Below are positions 43,295 to 52,021 of a DNA stretch of 64,000 nt, piece after piece. The stretch lies in IMG/VR virus record IMGVR_UViG_3300025096_000009, positions 1-64,000 of that record. One strand, given 5' to 3'. Position 1 is the first letter of the stretch. Each line of letters opens with the position of its first letter. The notes beneath the pieces are model-generated. The model searched no databases and was not told where the DNA came from. It saw only the letters and a list, made by a program, of their open reading frames with translations. A program made the position numbers and the translations under genes. This DNA comes from a virus.

Positions 43295-43972
43295 TTATTC
43301 GTCCACTTCTCCAAAGTTCAATATTTCATCATAGGTTTGTGTAATTAGGCCGAAGTTTATAGCTAAGTCATGACTATCTTTTACTAATCCCCAGTCGAGA
43401 ACATTGACGTTAATACTGATTGAATAGGTGGTTTCGAGATAACGTATATCATTTGTAATTAAGAATAGATATTCCCCAGGGTTTAACTTAGTAATGGGAT
43501 AGTCATCAGTTCCAATTTCGACCTCATCATCTAAGTAGTCAACAGCTCCTTCGTTATATACATAGCCATCATCATTAATTGGGAGTTCTTCTCGACGCTT
43601 ATCTTCAGTTATGCGATAAAAAGCTAGTAGTGTATTTTTATTTGTCTGCTCTTCGTAGGAAAATTGAGAATAATCTTGAGTAAATTGGACAGAGCGTGGC
43701 TCTACTAATTTTATTTTATAGAAAGTTGTTTGCTTACGAGATAATCCTCCATGAGAGTTCTTGATCGTGAATGATCGAAACACAGATGAGAAATCCCCTA
43801 AGTCAATCGGGTTATTAAGGTTATCTCCGTGCTCTTGAGGAAGTGGATCTGAACCATAATATGAATTAGGACCATAAGCAGTAGGACCTGCTCCACCAGT
43901 AGGATACGCTTCAACTGTTCCTAAGTTATAGAAACCTGTATTATTCGGAATTGTTGTCAGATACCTGCTCAT
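43295..43972 (-). CDS. Cyanophage virion-type beta-rich protein
   Basis: 225 residues with KIKLVEPRSVQFTQDYSQFS, LPINDDGYVYNEGAVDYLDD and NPGEYLFLITNDIRYLE. I know this type of sequence from cyanophage tail or surface proteins, so it may be structural despite its position on the minus strand. Start overlaps the upstream gene by about 32 bp. Confidence 0.5.
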   Translation of the reverse strand: MSRYLTTIPNNTGFYNLGTVEAYPTGGAGPTAYGPNSYYGSDPLPQEHGDNLNNPIDLGDFSSVFRSFTIKNSHGGLSRKQTTFYKIKLVEPRSVQFTQDYSQFSYEEQTNKNTLLAFYRITEDKRREELPINDDGYVYNEGAVDYLDDEVEIGTDDYPITKLNPGEYLFLITNDIRYLETTYSISINVNVLDWGLVKDSHDLAINFGLITQTYDEILNFGEVDE

Positions 43973-44369
43973 ATTCTTCTTTTAAGCCAGTAAATAGTCC
44001 ATGCATAGGATGATCAGGGTCATCTCTGCCGGATTCTGTATATCGTTCATACATTATTCTAACTCGTTCAGCCATAGCCTTAACTCCTTCTCTGCCGGTG
44101 CCTTCTTCTTGCATTGTGGGGTAAGAATCATAATCTAAGGCAATTTCTAAATGTTTTAAAGCCCATTCAGCCCTTTCCTGATCTTCTGAGTCAAACCAAG
44201 CAGTGTAATGTGATTCACCACCTAATGTAACTACACCTGCATATTGTTTTTCATCTAAATGATAATTACTTGGGAAGACTTGACTACTTTTCGCTACTAT
44301 TTTTGGCCTCTTTGTCCTTGTGGTGCTGGAAGATGTCTCCATGGTTGAGTCTGATTCTCTCAATTTCAT
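43941..44369 (-). CDS. Conserved cyanophage hypothetical protein
   Basis: About 142 residues from ATG at 44369, which has a GGAG 4 bp upstream; a longer version from 44477 would overlap the HNH gene much more and looks unlikely. Key region: YAGVVTLGGESHYTAWFDSE and PMHGLFTGLKEEYEQV. Known cyanophage type without function. It still overlaps the HNH gene by 86 bp. Confidence 0.5.
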   Translation of the reverse strand: MKLRESDSTMETSSSTTRTKRPKIVAKSSQVFPSNYHLDEKQYAGVVTLGGESHYTAWFDSEDQERAEWALKHLEIALDYDSYPTMQEEGTGREGVKAMAERVRIMYERYTESGRDDPDHPMHGLFTGLKEEYEQVSDNNSE

Positions 44370-45417
44370 TTGGCTCCGGATAATTTTTGAGTTCTTTGAT
44401 TGTAAGGTGTGTTGGGTTACAACAGAAGGCTTTGCATGTTGGTCTGCTAAAAATCCTATATTTACCTGTATAGCCACGACTTAACCAGAACGCCACCCTT
44501 GATGCTGATTGGGTTTTAGCTGAGTGGAAAGGAGACCCAGGAAAATAAGCTGTTGATTCAGTATTGTTTTTTCTTGTAGCACCTTGCCATAGCCAGCATT
44601 CATCGATTTCTTTTATATCAACTTGATCCCAGAAAGTTTTTACTTGCCAATACCAAGTTCGAAAATCAAAATTAGTGACATCTATGGAGCACCTTCCTTT
44701 TTTTATCTCCTCCATACAGTCAAGGCACTCTCCCATGAGCCCAAAATTACCTTTGTGGGTTGATTCTCCTTTTTGATGCCAAGGGCACTCTAATTCTTGT
44801 GTCATGTGATAGGCGAGATTAAATTTTTTAGCTTCAGTTGGGTAAGCAGTTGTTAGTTTTTCGCATGTTAGAAGCACTCCCTCCCAGATTTCCGTTAGAT
44901 TATCGGACTTAGGAGCATTTGCAACTTCTTCATATGTCTCATTATTACAGAGACGTCTAACAGTATGATAAGGAATTTTATAAACTTTAGATAATTTCAA
45001 ACTACTTATCCCTTCTTCACTTTCCACTCTTAATTTAGTTATTAAGTCATTATTTAAACCTATTTCTCTTTTTTGTGCATTTTCATATGCCACATCATTC
45101 CTAGTTCCCCAATAGTAATGAGATGGGTTTAAACAATACTGAGAGGTACAACAGGCTCTTCGAACAACTATTGAGTTATTTCCTTCACTATATTTTCCCG
45201 CCATTGAAAGCAATAGTGGTCGAGCATCTTTATTTTTATAGCGAAGTATCCTTGTTTTACTAGTTTTAAAACCTTGAAAGACAGCATTAGTATGCTTTTT
45301 CATGCACCAGCATTTATCTTTTCCTACGCCTTGGAATAAGATTTGAAATGCTTTAGCAAAGGCGATTTGGTCCTCTGGTGTAAGGGAGTCATCTAAAAAA
45401 GGAGAAGATTGGCTCAT
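44284..45417 (-). CDS. Double HNH-like protein with internal helix-turn-helix
   Basis: 377 residues. Two regions have an HNH_3-type layout: residues about 36-113 (ending CLNPSHYYWGTRNDVAYEN) and 272-341 (CWLWQGATRKN ... CCNPTHL). Between them residues about 126-158 form a helix-turn-helix (GISSLKLSKVYKIPYHTVRR). In both halves the first His of H-x-C is replaced by Arg (around residues 87 and 325), so activity is uncertain. Homing endonuclease or a regulator are both possible. Confidence 0.6.
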   Translation of the reverse strand: MSQSSPFLDDSLTPEDQIAFAKAFQILFQGVGKDKCWCMKKHTNAVFQGFKTSKTRILRYKNKDARPLLLSMAGKYSEGNNSIVVRRACCTSQYCLNPSHYYWGTRNDVAYENAQKREIGLNNDLITKLRVESEEGISSLKLSKVYKIPYHTVRRLCNNETYEEVANAPKSDNLTEIWEGVLLTCEKLTTAYPTEAKKFNLAYHMTQELECPWHQKGESTHKGNFGLMGECLDCMEEIKKGRCSIDVTNFDFRTWYWQVKTFWDQVDIKEIDECWLWQGATRKNNTESTAYFPGSPFHSAKTQSASRVAFWLSRGYTGKYRIFSRPTCKAFCCNPTHLTIKELKNYPEPNEIERIRLNHGDIFQHHKDKEAKNSSEK

Positions 45418-45785
45418 GCTGAGTAGGGTGAGGAATAGAGATTAACATAAAAGCCTGTCAGAGACAAGAAAATCATTCAACAGTCAAGTAGGAATTTTTT
45501 ACCCCTATATTATTTACTTCTAAGGATAGTGAGGTTAGGTACATGACTGTCAATATTTATATATACACTCTTATACCTAACCACAACATACACATACTTA
45601 AGTGAAACCCCCTTTATTTTTTTAAACTTGGGTGTTGATATCAAATCAGTTGTTGTGGAATAAGTTTCGAAGGAAGTGGAGTTGTTTTGTCGAGTTCCCC
45701 TACCCTGTTTTTAGGGTATTTTTAGCCTATTTTTAAATATCTGTACTTTGGGTTAGGTATTTGACTGTTAAATTTTGATTGAAAG
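45418..45785. promoter_or_regulatory. AT-rich control region with repeats
   Basis: No gene is seen here. It holds a 9-bp inverted repeat GGTTAGGTA/TACCTAACC (45533-45541, 45574-45582) around an AT-rich core; a second copy of the left unit at 45751-45776 (GGTTAGGTA-TTTGACTGTT-AAATTTT, 21 of 26 matches with 45533-45558); and a reverse-strand copy of the TTGACTGTT core at 45475-45490. A likely promoter/operator set for the leftward accessory unit, or a replication start. Confidence 0.6.
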
Positions 45786-45986
45786 TTATATTACACTCAG
45801 GACCCTAACCTCAACATGCTTTGAGAATTCTTCGAAGGTATCAGCAAATATAGTGGCTTCATCTTCGGTTTTTGCATAGCGGCACATTCCGCCTCCGTTA
45901 GAGCAGACTAAATGTCTTTTATGTCCTCTATTTTCAAAGACTTCTATTGTTGTTCCGTGCGGTAAGATTGTCATCTTATCTACCAT
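45786..45986 (-). CDS. Small hypothetical protein
   Basis: 66 residues: MVDKMTILPHGTTIEVFENR, then CSNGGGMCRYAKTEDEA. Two Cys spaced by six. Its gene borders the repeat-rich region downstream and the plus-strand structural unit upstream. Function unknown. Confidence 0.45.
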   Translation of the reverse strand: MVDKMTILPHGTTIEVFENRGHKRHLVCSNGGGMCRYAKTEDEATIFADTFEEFSKHVEVRVLSVI

Positions 45987-46035
45987 TTCCCGATGATAAT
46001 ATTATAAGAGAAACCTTACGAATTATTGAGTAGAC

Positions 46036-46935
46036 ATGTCAGTATATGATAAATATCAAAAAGCCTGGGGTATTGAAAGCGGTTTACAAGCTGGTAAATC
46101 TTTTTTAAATAAATTTGTTCCTCGTGTTTTAGGTAACCCTGCTGTTAGAGGTGTTTTAAATAATCCAGTTGTAAGAGTAGGTGGTGGGGCTGCTTCAAAA
46201 TTATTTAGTCTTCCTGCTCAATTGTTTATTCATGAAGTAGCTAAGCCTAATCCTTGGGGTGATAAGAATTCTCCAATGTATGGCAAAGGACCAGGGAGTT
46301 TGGAATATGCAGCAGCTATAGAGAGGGCAAATGCAGCTGGTAGGAATAACCCTATTGAAGAAGATTATCTTATAACTCCCCCAGTAGAGGGATCAACGTC
46401 TGGGCCTAAAATATCTAACATTGGTGAAACACCTAAAGAGTTTCAAGTAGGTGGTAAGTATGGTCCTAGTGAAGAGGCTTTAATAGATATTGCGGATGAT
46501 GCAACTCTTTATAATGCGAAGGGTGACTATACAGGCGGTGTTTTACCAGAAGGAGATGGTATAGATCATCGTGCTACTTGGCTACACAATAGTCGTAATA
46601 GTCCGGCTGCTAAAGCGGGTCTTTCAGAAGATGCTAGATGGGGAACATATCTAGGGAATCAGGCATGGAGAAAAGATCAAGGTAGAAGCTATGACACATC
46701 TATAGATCATTTATTAAAGCCTTCTTCTGAGAATAAGAGACATTGGGATGTATTTGGTAATAAAGTTGTAATGGATGATAATCAGTCTGCTGTATCCCAG
46801 AAGGTAGATGCTTTTTTAGATACTGTTCCTGCAGAGGTTATTGAAGCAAATATAGCTAAGAATGATGCGGATAAAGCTAAGGTTAATAGTGGTGCGATGA
46901 CTGCTGCGGAATACTTCGGAACTAATATAAGATAG
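46036..46935 (+). CDS. Putative virion protein, glycine-zipper N-terminus
   Basis: 299 residues. N-terminal stretch VLGNPAVRGVLNNPVVRVGG then GGAASKLFSLPAQLFIHE resembles the Gly-rich start of the 6831 gene (NPKVLGILGKLGNVIRNPAF). It has PNPWGDKNS near residue 72 and a C-terminal AAEYFGTNIR. Virion role inferred from this likeness and the Pro-Trp motif. Confidence 0.5.
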   Translation: MSVYDKYQKAWGIESGLQAGKSFLNKFVPRVLGNPAVRGVLNNPVVRVGGGAASKLFSLPAQLFIHEVAKPNPWGDKNSPMYGKGPGSLEYAAAIERANAAGRNNPIEEDYLITPPVEGSTSGPKISNIGETPKEFQVGGKYGPSEEALIDIADDATLYNAKGDYTGGVLPEGDGIDHRATWLHNSRNSPAAKAGLSEDARWGTYLGNQAWRKDQGRSYDTSIDHLLKPSSENKRHWDVFGNKVVMDDNQSAVSQKVDAFLDTVPAEVIEANIAKNDADKAKVNSGAMTAAEYFGTNIR

Positions 46936-46973
46936 TTATAGCCTTATAATTAGTATAAATAGTTAATAAAGTA

Positions 46974-47195
46974 ATGAACGGCGCAGGATTTGATCCATCT
47001 GGTTTTGACATGACTGATATTGGTGATCCTCGGCGCCAATCGAAGTTACCTGGTGGGTATGCAACTCAGGGACAAGCAGTTAGTGCACCTTATGCGGATG
47101 CAAATAAGGCAGCAGCTGCAAAAACTAATCCTATGAATGCTGCTTCCCAAGGGATAGGCGATAGGGTTGATCATTTTCTTAGTCAATTGGGCTAA
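46974..47195 (+). CDS. Small hypothetical protein
   Basis: 73 residues, Gly/Ala/Pro-rich, ending GIGDRVDHFLSQLG. Stop overlaps the next start by one base. Virion-type composition. Confidence 0.45.
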   Translation: MNGAGFDPSGFDMTDIGDPRRQSKLPGGYATQGQAVSAPYADANKAAAAKTNPMNAASQGIGDRVDHFLSQLG

Positions 47196-47422
47196 TGGGC
47201 GATAATGATTTCCCAGCAGTAATGGCCAACGGTGGTTGGGATGAAGCCAAAGATAAGGCATCTAAATGGAAGTCATATAGAAGTGGTTCATCTTCATATA
47301 GTCAATCTGGTACAGATATTCCTACTGGAGGCATGTATTCGAGGGGTGAAGCTACTGATGGATCCGACATAGCACCATATGGATATGAGGAATTTGGAGT
47401 TACTCCTAGTTTGTTAGGGTAA
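47195..47422 (+). CDS. Small Ser/Gly-rich hypothetical protein
   Basis: 75 residues, Ser/Gly/Tyr/Asp-rich (SYRSGSSSYSQSGTDIPTGG). Coupled to the upstream gene. No family recognised. Confidence 0.45.
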   Translation: MGDNDFPAVMANGGWDEAKDKASKWKSYRSGSSSYSQSGTDIPTGGMYSRGEATDGSDIAPYGYEEFGVTPSLLG

Positions 47423-47478
47423 GTAGTAGGTTTTCTAAGCGTAAAATTAGATATATAGACTAAAGATTAGGCTGGTAG

Positions 47479-49644
47479 ATGTCACAAACAAAAGCACAAT
47501 TACTTGACAATATCAAGGACAATGTTCAGCTAGATGCACGAAACTCTTTACGGTTCGCTGATACTGACTCAAGTCATTACGTAGCTTTCAAGGCTCCAGC
47601 TACAGTTTCGAGTAATGTTACTTGGACTTTACCTGCAGCAGATGGCAGTGCAAATTACGTATTAGCTACGGATGGTAGTGGAACTTTAAGTTGGATTGCT
47701 GATCCAGCTGGGCAATGGGTTACTAGTGGAAGCAATATTTATTTCACCGGAGGCAATGTAGGAATAGGAGATAGTTCGCCAAGTAATCCTCTATCCGTGA
47801 CAGGTGTTGCAGCTTTTAATGGAGATGTAACTTTTACTGGTGCGAGTTATAACGCTCTTTGGGATAAATCGGATAACGCTCTTGAGTTTGCGGATAATGT
47901 GAAAGTGATTTTGGGGAGTGGAGACGACACACATCTTTACCACAACGGTAGCCATACTTATATTTCACATAGAGGTACAGGTGATTTAATTCTTGAACCT
48001 AAAGAAGGTGAAAATGGTGTAGTTTTAAAAGCTGACGGAGCCGTAGAACTCTATTACGATAATTCTCGAATGTTACGCACCACTGCAACAGGGGGCATTC
48101 TTTCGGGTAACTGGTCTCTAACAGATGACAATAAAATGATGTTCGGGACAGGGGATGATTTATATGTTTATCATGATGGATCTACAAATATAATTGATGG
48201 TCGATATCATCCTATTGAACTAAGACATCAATCAGAAGTACATATCAAATGTGTAGATGATGGAGCCGTAGAACTCTATTACGATAACAGTAAGAAATTT
48301 GAAACTGATTCAAATGGTATCTGGGTTAGCGGAGCGTTACGTGGTGAGTCTGTTGACTTAGCAGATGACAAGAAAATTCTATTAGGTTCTGGAGATGATC
48401 TTGAAATCTATCATAGTGGTAATCAGAACCTTATTAAATCTACTAATGGAAGGATTAATTTATTAGCTGCTGAAACTCGTATGGAGTCAGCTAGTGGTTC
48501 TGAAGTTCTAGCAAAGTTTATTGAAAACGGAGCCGTAGAACTCTTTCATGACAATGTAAAGAAATTAGAGACAGCGAGTACTGGTATAGAAGTAAACGGT
48601 GGAAAAATAGAACTTAAAGGTGCTGAAGGTGGAGAAGCTCAACTACAATTAAAAGCTGACGAAGGTGATGATAATGATGATTCTTGGCGAATTGTAGCAA
48701 ATACAGATAATAATTTAATTCTTGGCAACTTAGCTTCTGGTACTTGGGAAAATTCTATAAAAGCTATTGGTAATGGAGCCGTAGAACTCTATTACGACAA
48801 CTCAAAGAAATTAGAGACAGATTCAAGCGGAGTTTCCGTTTGGGGCAACTTAATGCTTGAGAGTGATGATGATATTCTTTATATTGGTCATGGTTCAGAT
48901 ATAAGGATCTGGCATGATGGGGCTAACTCTCACTTTCGTAGTTATACAGGTGAATTGAGAATAGAACCTGATAATGGGCAAACTTTAAGTATTAATAATC
49001 AAGCTAATACTGTAGATTCAGCTAAATTTATTATCGGTGGATCCGTAGAACTCTATTACGACAACTCAAAGAAATTAGAGACAGATAGTTTTGGGACCTC
49101 TATTCAAGGTGATTGTTTAAAAGTTCCTGATGGTACAGCTGGTAGTCCTGGCTTTACTTGGAATAATGAGGGTAATGCTGATACAGGTATTTTCCGTCCA
49201 GGTGCTAATATTATCGCGTTTAGTAACGCTGGTACTGAAAATTTCCGTATTGCAGCTAACGGTGATCTAACAGCTACTGATACTACTATTGGGTCTAATT
49301 CTGACCAAAGATTGAAAACTAATATTAATGATTTTACCTATGATTTAGCTAAATTTAAGCAATTTAAACCTAAAACATTTGATTGGAAAAATCCTGGTGA
49401 ACATGGAAACAAAACAGGTCAGAGAGGATTCTTAGCACAAGATGTTGAATCTATTGATAACTATTTAGTTGGAGAATGTTTCATACATGATGATGATCCA
49501 GATCGCTCATTAGTAGATTCAGATGGAAAATTTAAAACATCTAAATTAGGTAAGAATGATGCTATGTATATTTCAGTTATAAATCAATTGATAACAAAAA
49601 TAGAAACCTTAGAAACAAAAGTAGCTGCGTTAGAAAGTGCATAA
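47479..49644 (+). CDS. Tail fibre with C-terminal S74 intramolecular chaperone
   Basis: 721 residues. N-terminal Ala/Ser-rich part, then about five repeats of the YHDGS ... AVELYYDNSKKLET type. Residues 608-721 (SDQRLKTNINDF ... GFLAQDVES ... VINQLITKIETLETKVAALE) are a peptidase S74 domain. Ser608 and Lys612 form the usual self-cleaving dyad that releases the chaperone after trimer folding. The gene ends within a 26-bp tandem repeat. Confidence 0.88.
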   Translation: MSQTKAQLLDNIKDNVQLDARNSLRFADTDSSHYVAFKAPATVSSNVTWTLPAADGSANYVLATDGSGTLSWIADPAGQWVTSGSNIYFTGGNVGIGDSSPSNPLSVTGVAAFNGDVTFTGASYNALWDKSDNALEFADNVKVILGSGDDTHLYHNGSHTYISHRGTGDLILEPKEGENGVVLKADGAVELYYDNSRMLRTTATGGILSGNWSLTDDNKMMFGTGDDLYVYHDGSTNIIDGRYHPIELRHQSEVHIKCVDDGAVELYYDNSKKFETDSNGIWVSGALRGESVDLADDKKILLGSGDDLEIYHSGNQNLIKSTNGRINLLAAETRMESASGSEVLAKFIENGAVELFHDNVKKLETASTGIEVNGGKIELKGAEGGEAQLQLKADEGDDNDDSWRIVANTDNNLILGNLASGTWENSIKAIGNGAVELYYDNSKKLETDSSGVSVWGNLMLESDDDILYIGHGSDIRIWHDGANSHFRSYTGELRIEPDNGQTLSINNQANTVDSAKFIIGGSVELYYDNSKKLETDSFGTSIQGDCLKVPDGTAGSPGFTWNNEGNADTGIFRPGANIIAFSNAGTENFRIAANGDLTATDTTIGSNSDQRLKTNINDFTYDLAKFKQFKPKTFDWKNPGEHGNKTGQRGFLAQDVESIDNYLVGECFIHDDDPDRSLVDSDGKFKTSKLGKNDAMYISVINQLITKIETLETKVAALESA

Positions 49645-49711
49645 AAGTTGACGGGTTAGAAAGTGCATAAAAGTTGACGGGTTAGAAAGTGCATAAAAGT
49701 TGACGGGTTAG
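49630..49711 (+). repeat. Three perfect tandem copies of a 26-bp unit
   Basis: Unit TTAGAAAGTGCATAAAAGTTGACGGG at 49630-49655, 49656-49681 and 49682-49707, with a partial TTAG after. The first copy contains the last codons and stop of the fibre gene. Each copy holds a TTGACG hexamer. Confidence 0.95.
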
Positions 49712-49772
49712 TGATCTTACAATGAATAGAAAGCTCTGCAAAGGGTAAGTATCATTTTTGTTTGATATCTAA

Positions 49773-51392
49773 ATGGCATACATTGGTAGACAACTTGTAC
49801 GAGGTCAGAATCGTGTTCTTGATGACATCTCAAGTAGTTTTAATGGCAGTACGACTGCTTTCAACTTAACGGTTTCGAGTTCATCGTCTCCTCCAGCGAG
49901 TGTTAATCAACTCTGGATAATTCTCGGTGGTGTTATACAGAAGCCAGGGACTGACTTTACGGTTGCCGATGCTGTTATTACATTTACGACTGCTCCAGCT
50001 TCTACTTTAAGTTTCTGGGGGATGATTCAAGGTGATACTTCAGACATTAACTCACCAGCTGATGCTTCAGTCACGCCTTCTAAGATTGCTAATAGTGGGG
50101 ATTTTGCTTTTCCGGCTGACGTTAGATTTAAAGATGCAGATGCCTCACATTATGTAGGTTTACAAGCACCATCTACTGTAAGTAGTAATTTAGTTTGGAC
50201 ATTACCTGCGGCGGATGGCTCGGCTAATCAAGTACTTAAAACAGATGGATCAGGGGCATTAGGGTGGGCTTCTGATGCTAATGCACCGGAAGGTACAGCT
50301 GTATTGTCTACTGGTGAAACTGGAACGACTAAATATTTAAGAGTAGATGGAGATAATACTTGTTCTTGGCAACTCGCAGTCGATGCAACAAAGATGCCTC
50401 TTGCTGGTGGTACGTTCACAGGAGATGTCACATTTACAGGTGATAGCAGTAATGGGTTATGGGATAAGTCAGCGAATGCGTTTGTTGCAAACTTAACTGG
50501 TACGGCCTCTGGAAATGCTGTTCTAACAGGTTCGACTAATAATACCATTACTACGGTTACCGGAGCCGATGCAATTCAAGGAGAGGCCAATCTTACTTTT
50601 GATGGTAATAATTTAACTCAAACTATTGATGCAGATGGTGAAGGAATTGTTATTACAGGAGGATCATCAAATATTAAGGCGATGCTTACTGGTAATACAA
50701 ATAGATCCTCCGCTAATAACACTATATTTGGAGTAAGTGGAAAATGGAATAGTACCGAAGTAGGTAGGATTGCTTTTGAGGCTGGTGCTGATACAACCAA
50801 TAAAGATGATGGACATATAAATTTTTATACAACTCCTTCTGGTGGAAGTCTTACATCAAGATTTGATATACAAGCTGATGGTAATGTAAAAATAGCTGAC
50901 GGTGATCTAGTAATAGGAACGTCTGGTCACGGTATTGACTTTAGTGCTAACTCTCACGCTGGAGGTATGACAAGTGAGACGTTGGACGCGTATGAAGAAG
51001 GAACATTTACACCTACATACGTATTTCATAGTAGTACAGGAACATTTGGGTATAGTACTCAGACTGGTACATACACCAAAATAGGTAATAGGGTTTTCTT
51101 TTCAGTAGTTATCATTGCAAGTTCACATAGTGGTACAAGTACTGGAAACCTTATGTTAGCTGGTTTACCTTATGCAGTACCTTCGACAACACCTATTCCC
51201 GGTAGTTGTTTCTTTATTATTGGTGGTAATTTTACTACAGATTATGGTGTTGCTCTACAAACAAATCAAAGTGAGAGAATAGAATTCTATAGACAAGTAC
51301 AAAGCACAGGTGCTAATTATTCTCCTGTAGACGCTTCTGAGGTAAGTTTAGGTAGTTTATATATAAAATGCCAAGGACAATATCTAACCTAA
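49773..51392 (+). CDS. Tail fibre sharing ends with the 29444 fibre
   Basis: 539 residues. N-terminal DDISSSFNGSTTAF matches the 29444 fibre. The middle has TWDLP-like beta motifs (WTLPAADGSANQVL) also seen near the start of the 47479 gene. Near residue 390 GTSGHGIDFSA again matches 29444, then a distinct C-terminal head likely contacts the receptor. No S74 domain. Confidence 0.78.
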   Translation: MAYIGRQLVRGQNRVLDDISSSFNGSTTAFNLTVSSSSSPPASVNQLWIILGGVIQKPGTDFTVADAVITFTTAPASTLSFWGMIQGDTSDINSPADASVTPSKIANSGDFAFPADVRFKDADASHYVGLQAPSTVSSNLVWTLPAADGSANQVLKTDGSGALGWASDANAPEGTAVLSTGETGTTKYLRVDGDNTCSWQLAVDATKMPLAGGTFTGDVTFTGDSSNGLWDKSANAFVANLTGTASGNAVLTGSTNNTITTVTGADAIQGEANLTFDGNNLTQTIDADGEGIVITGGSSNIKAMLTGNTNRSSANNTIFGVSGKWNSTEVGRIAFEAGADTTNKDDGHINFYTTPSGGSLTSRFDIQADGNVKIADGDLVIGTSGHGIDFSANSHAGGMTSETLDAYEEGTFTPTYVFHSSTGTFGYSTQTGTYTKIGNRVFFSVVIIASSHSGTSTGNLMLAGLPYAVPSTTPIPGSCFFIIGGNFTTDYGVALQTNQSERIEFYRQVQSTGANYSPVDASEVSLGSLYIKCQGQYLT

Positions 51393-51397
51393 CATCT

Positions 51398-51425
51398 TAG
51401 ACCGTCGCTAAGTCTCTAAACTAAG
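51398..51425 (+). repeat. Post-fibre conserved tract, copy 2
   Basis: TAGACCGTCGCTAAGTCTCT follows this fibre gene and resembles copy 1 after the 29444 fibre (32321-32347). It suggests both fibre genes, with their downstream flank, derive from one ancestral unit. Confidence 0.65.
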
Positions 51426-51459
51426 CCATAAACCTGTTTCGTTCGGAGAACGTCCCTAA

Positions 51460-51759
51460 ATGGCAATCACAAAAACAACTGAAAACGACAAAATAGAGGT
51501 CGTTTCAAAATGGAACATACAAGTTAGAACTGCAACCGTTATCAAAGAAGATGGCACAGAACTGACTCGTTCATTCCATAGAAAGGTACTTACACCTGGA
51601 ACACTTAAAGGTGGTTCAGGATCTGATAAAGATGATCTAGTAGCTACTGATCTATCTGGAGAAGATGCAGATGTTCAGGCAATCTGTAATGCAGCTTGGA
51701 CTAGTCAAGTGAAGACAGATTTTACTGCCTTCCTTGTAGCCAATAAAGCTGCTGAATAG
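51460..51759 (+). CDS. Conserved small cyanophage protein
   Basis: 99 residues, beginning MAITKTTENDKIEVVSKWNI. GGAG-like site before ATG. Small beta then helical protein found after tail genes in cyanophages; function unknown. Ends one base before the Hli gene on the other strand. Confidence 0.55.
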   Translation: MAITKTTENDKIEVVSKWNIQVRTATVIKEDGTELTRSFHRKVLTPGTLKGGSGSDKDDLVATDLSGEDADVQAICNAAWTSQVKTDFTAFLVANKAAE

Positions 51760-51760
51760 A

Positions 51761-51952
51761 TTACCAGATTCCTGGAATAATTTGCCCTGTGAAGGCATAG
51801 GTTCCTAGAGCTGCAAAAATACCAATCATTGCCCAACGGCCATTAGCCTTTTCTGCTGCTTCAATGTAGGAGGATTCTCCTTCCATTACAGCGATTTGAG
51901 GCTCTTTGCCGAATATATTCTGGCGTCCACCAGATTCATTAGTAACTGTCAT
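51761..51952 (-). CDS. hli: High-light-inducible (Hli) chlorophyll-binding protein
   Basis: 63 residues. The membrane helix contains EKANGRWAMIGIFAALGTYA, matching the ExxNGR-x-AMIG chlorophyll-binding motif (Glu34, Asn37, Arg39). Hli proteins sit in thylakoid membranes and protect photosystem components by binding chlorophyll and dissipating energy. Phage copies are thought to support the host's photosynthesis during infection. This is the clearest marker that the host is a cyanobacterium. Confidence 0.95.
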   Translation of the reverse strand: MTVTNESGGRQNIFGKEPQIAVMEGESSYIEAAEKANGRWAMIGIFAALGTYAFTGQIIPGIW

Positions 51953-52021
51953 TTGTAGTAGAGAAATTGACTCTTCTATATTACATGAAGTTTTGTTAAG
52001 TTTGAGTATAAATACCTATTA

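Noticed and set aside
44370-44477. Upstream extension of the 43941 gene
   Set aside because: It lies within the HNH-like gene and lacks coding character; the GGAG-preceded ATG at 44369 is better.
49630-49711. CRISPR-like array
   Set aside because: Units are directly adjacent with no spacers, so a simple tandem repeat.
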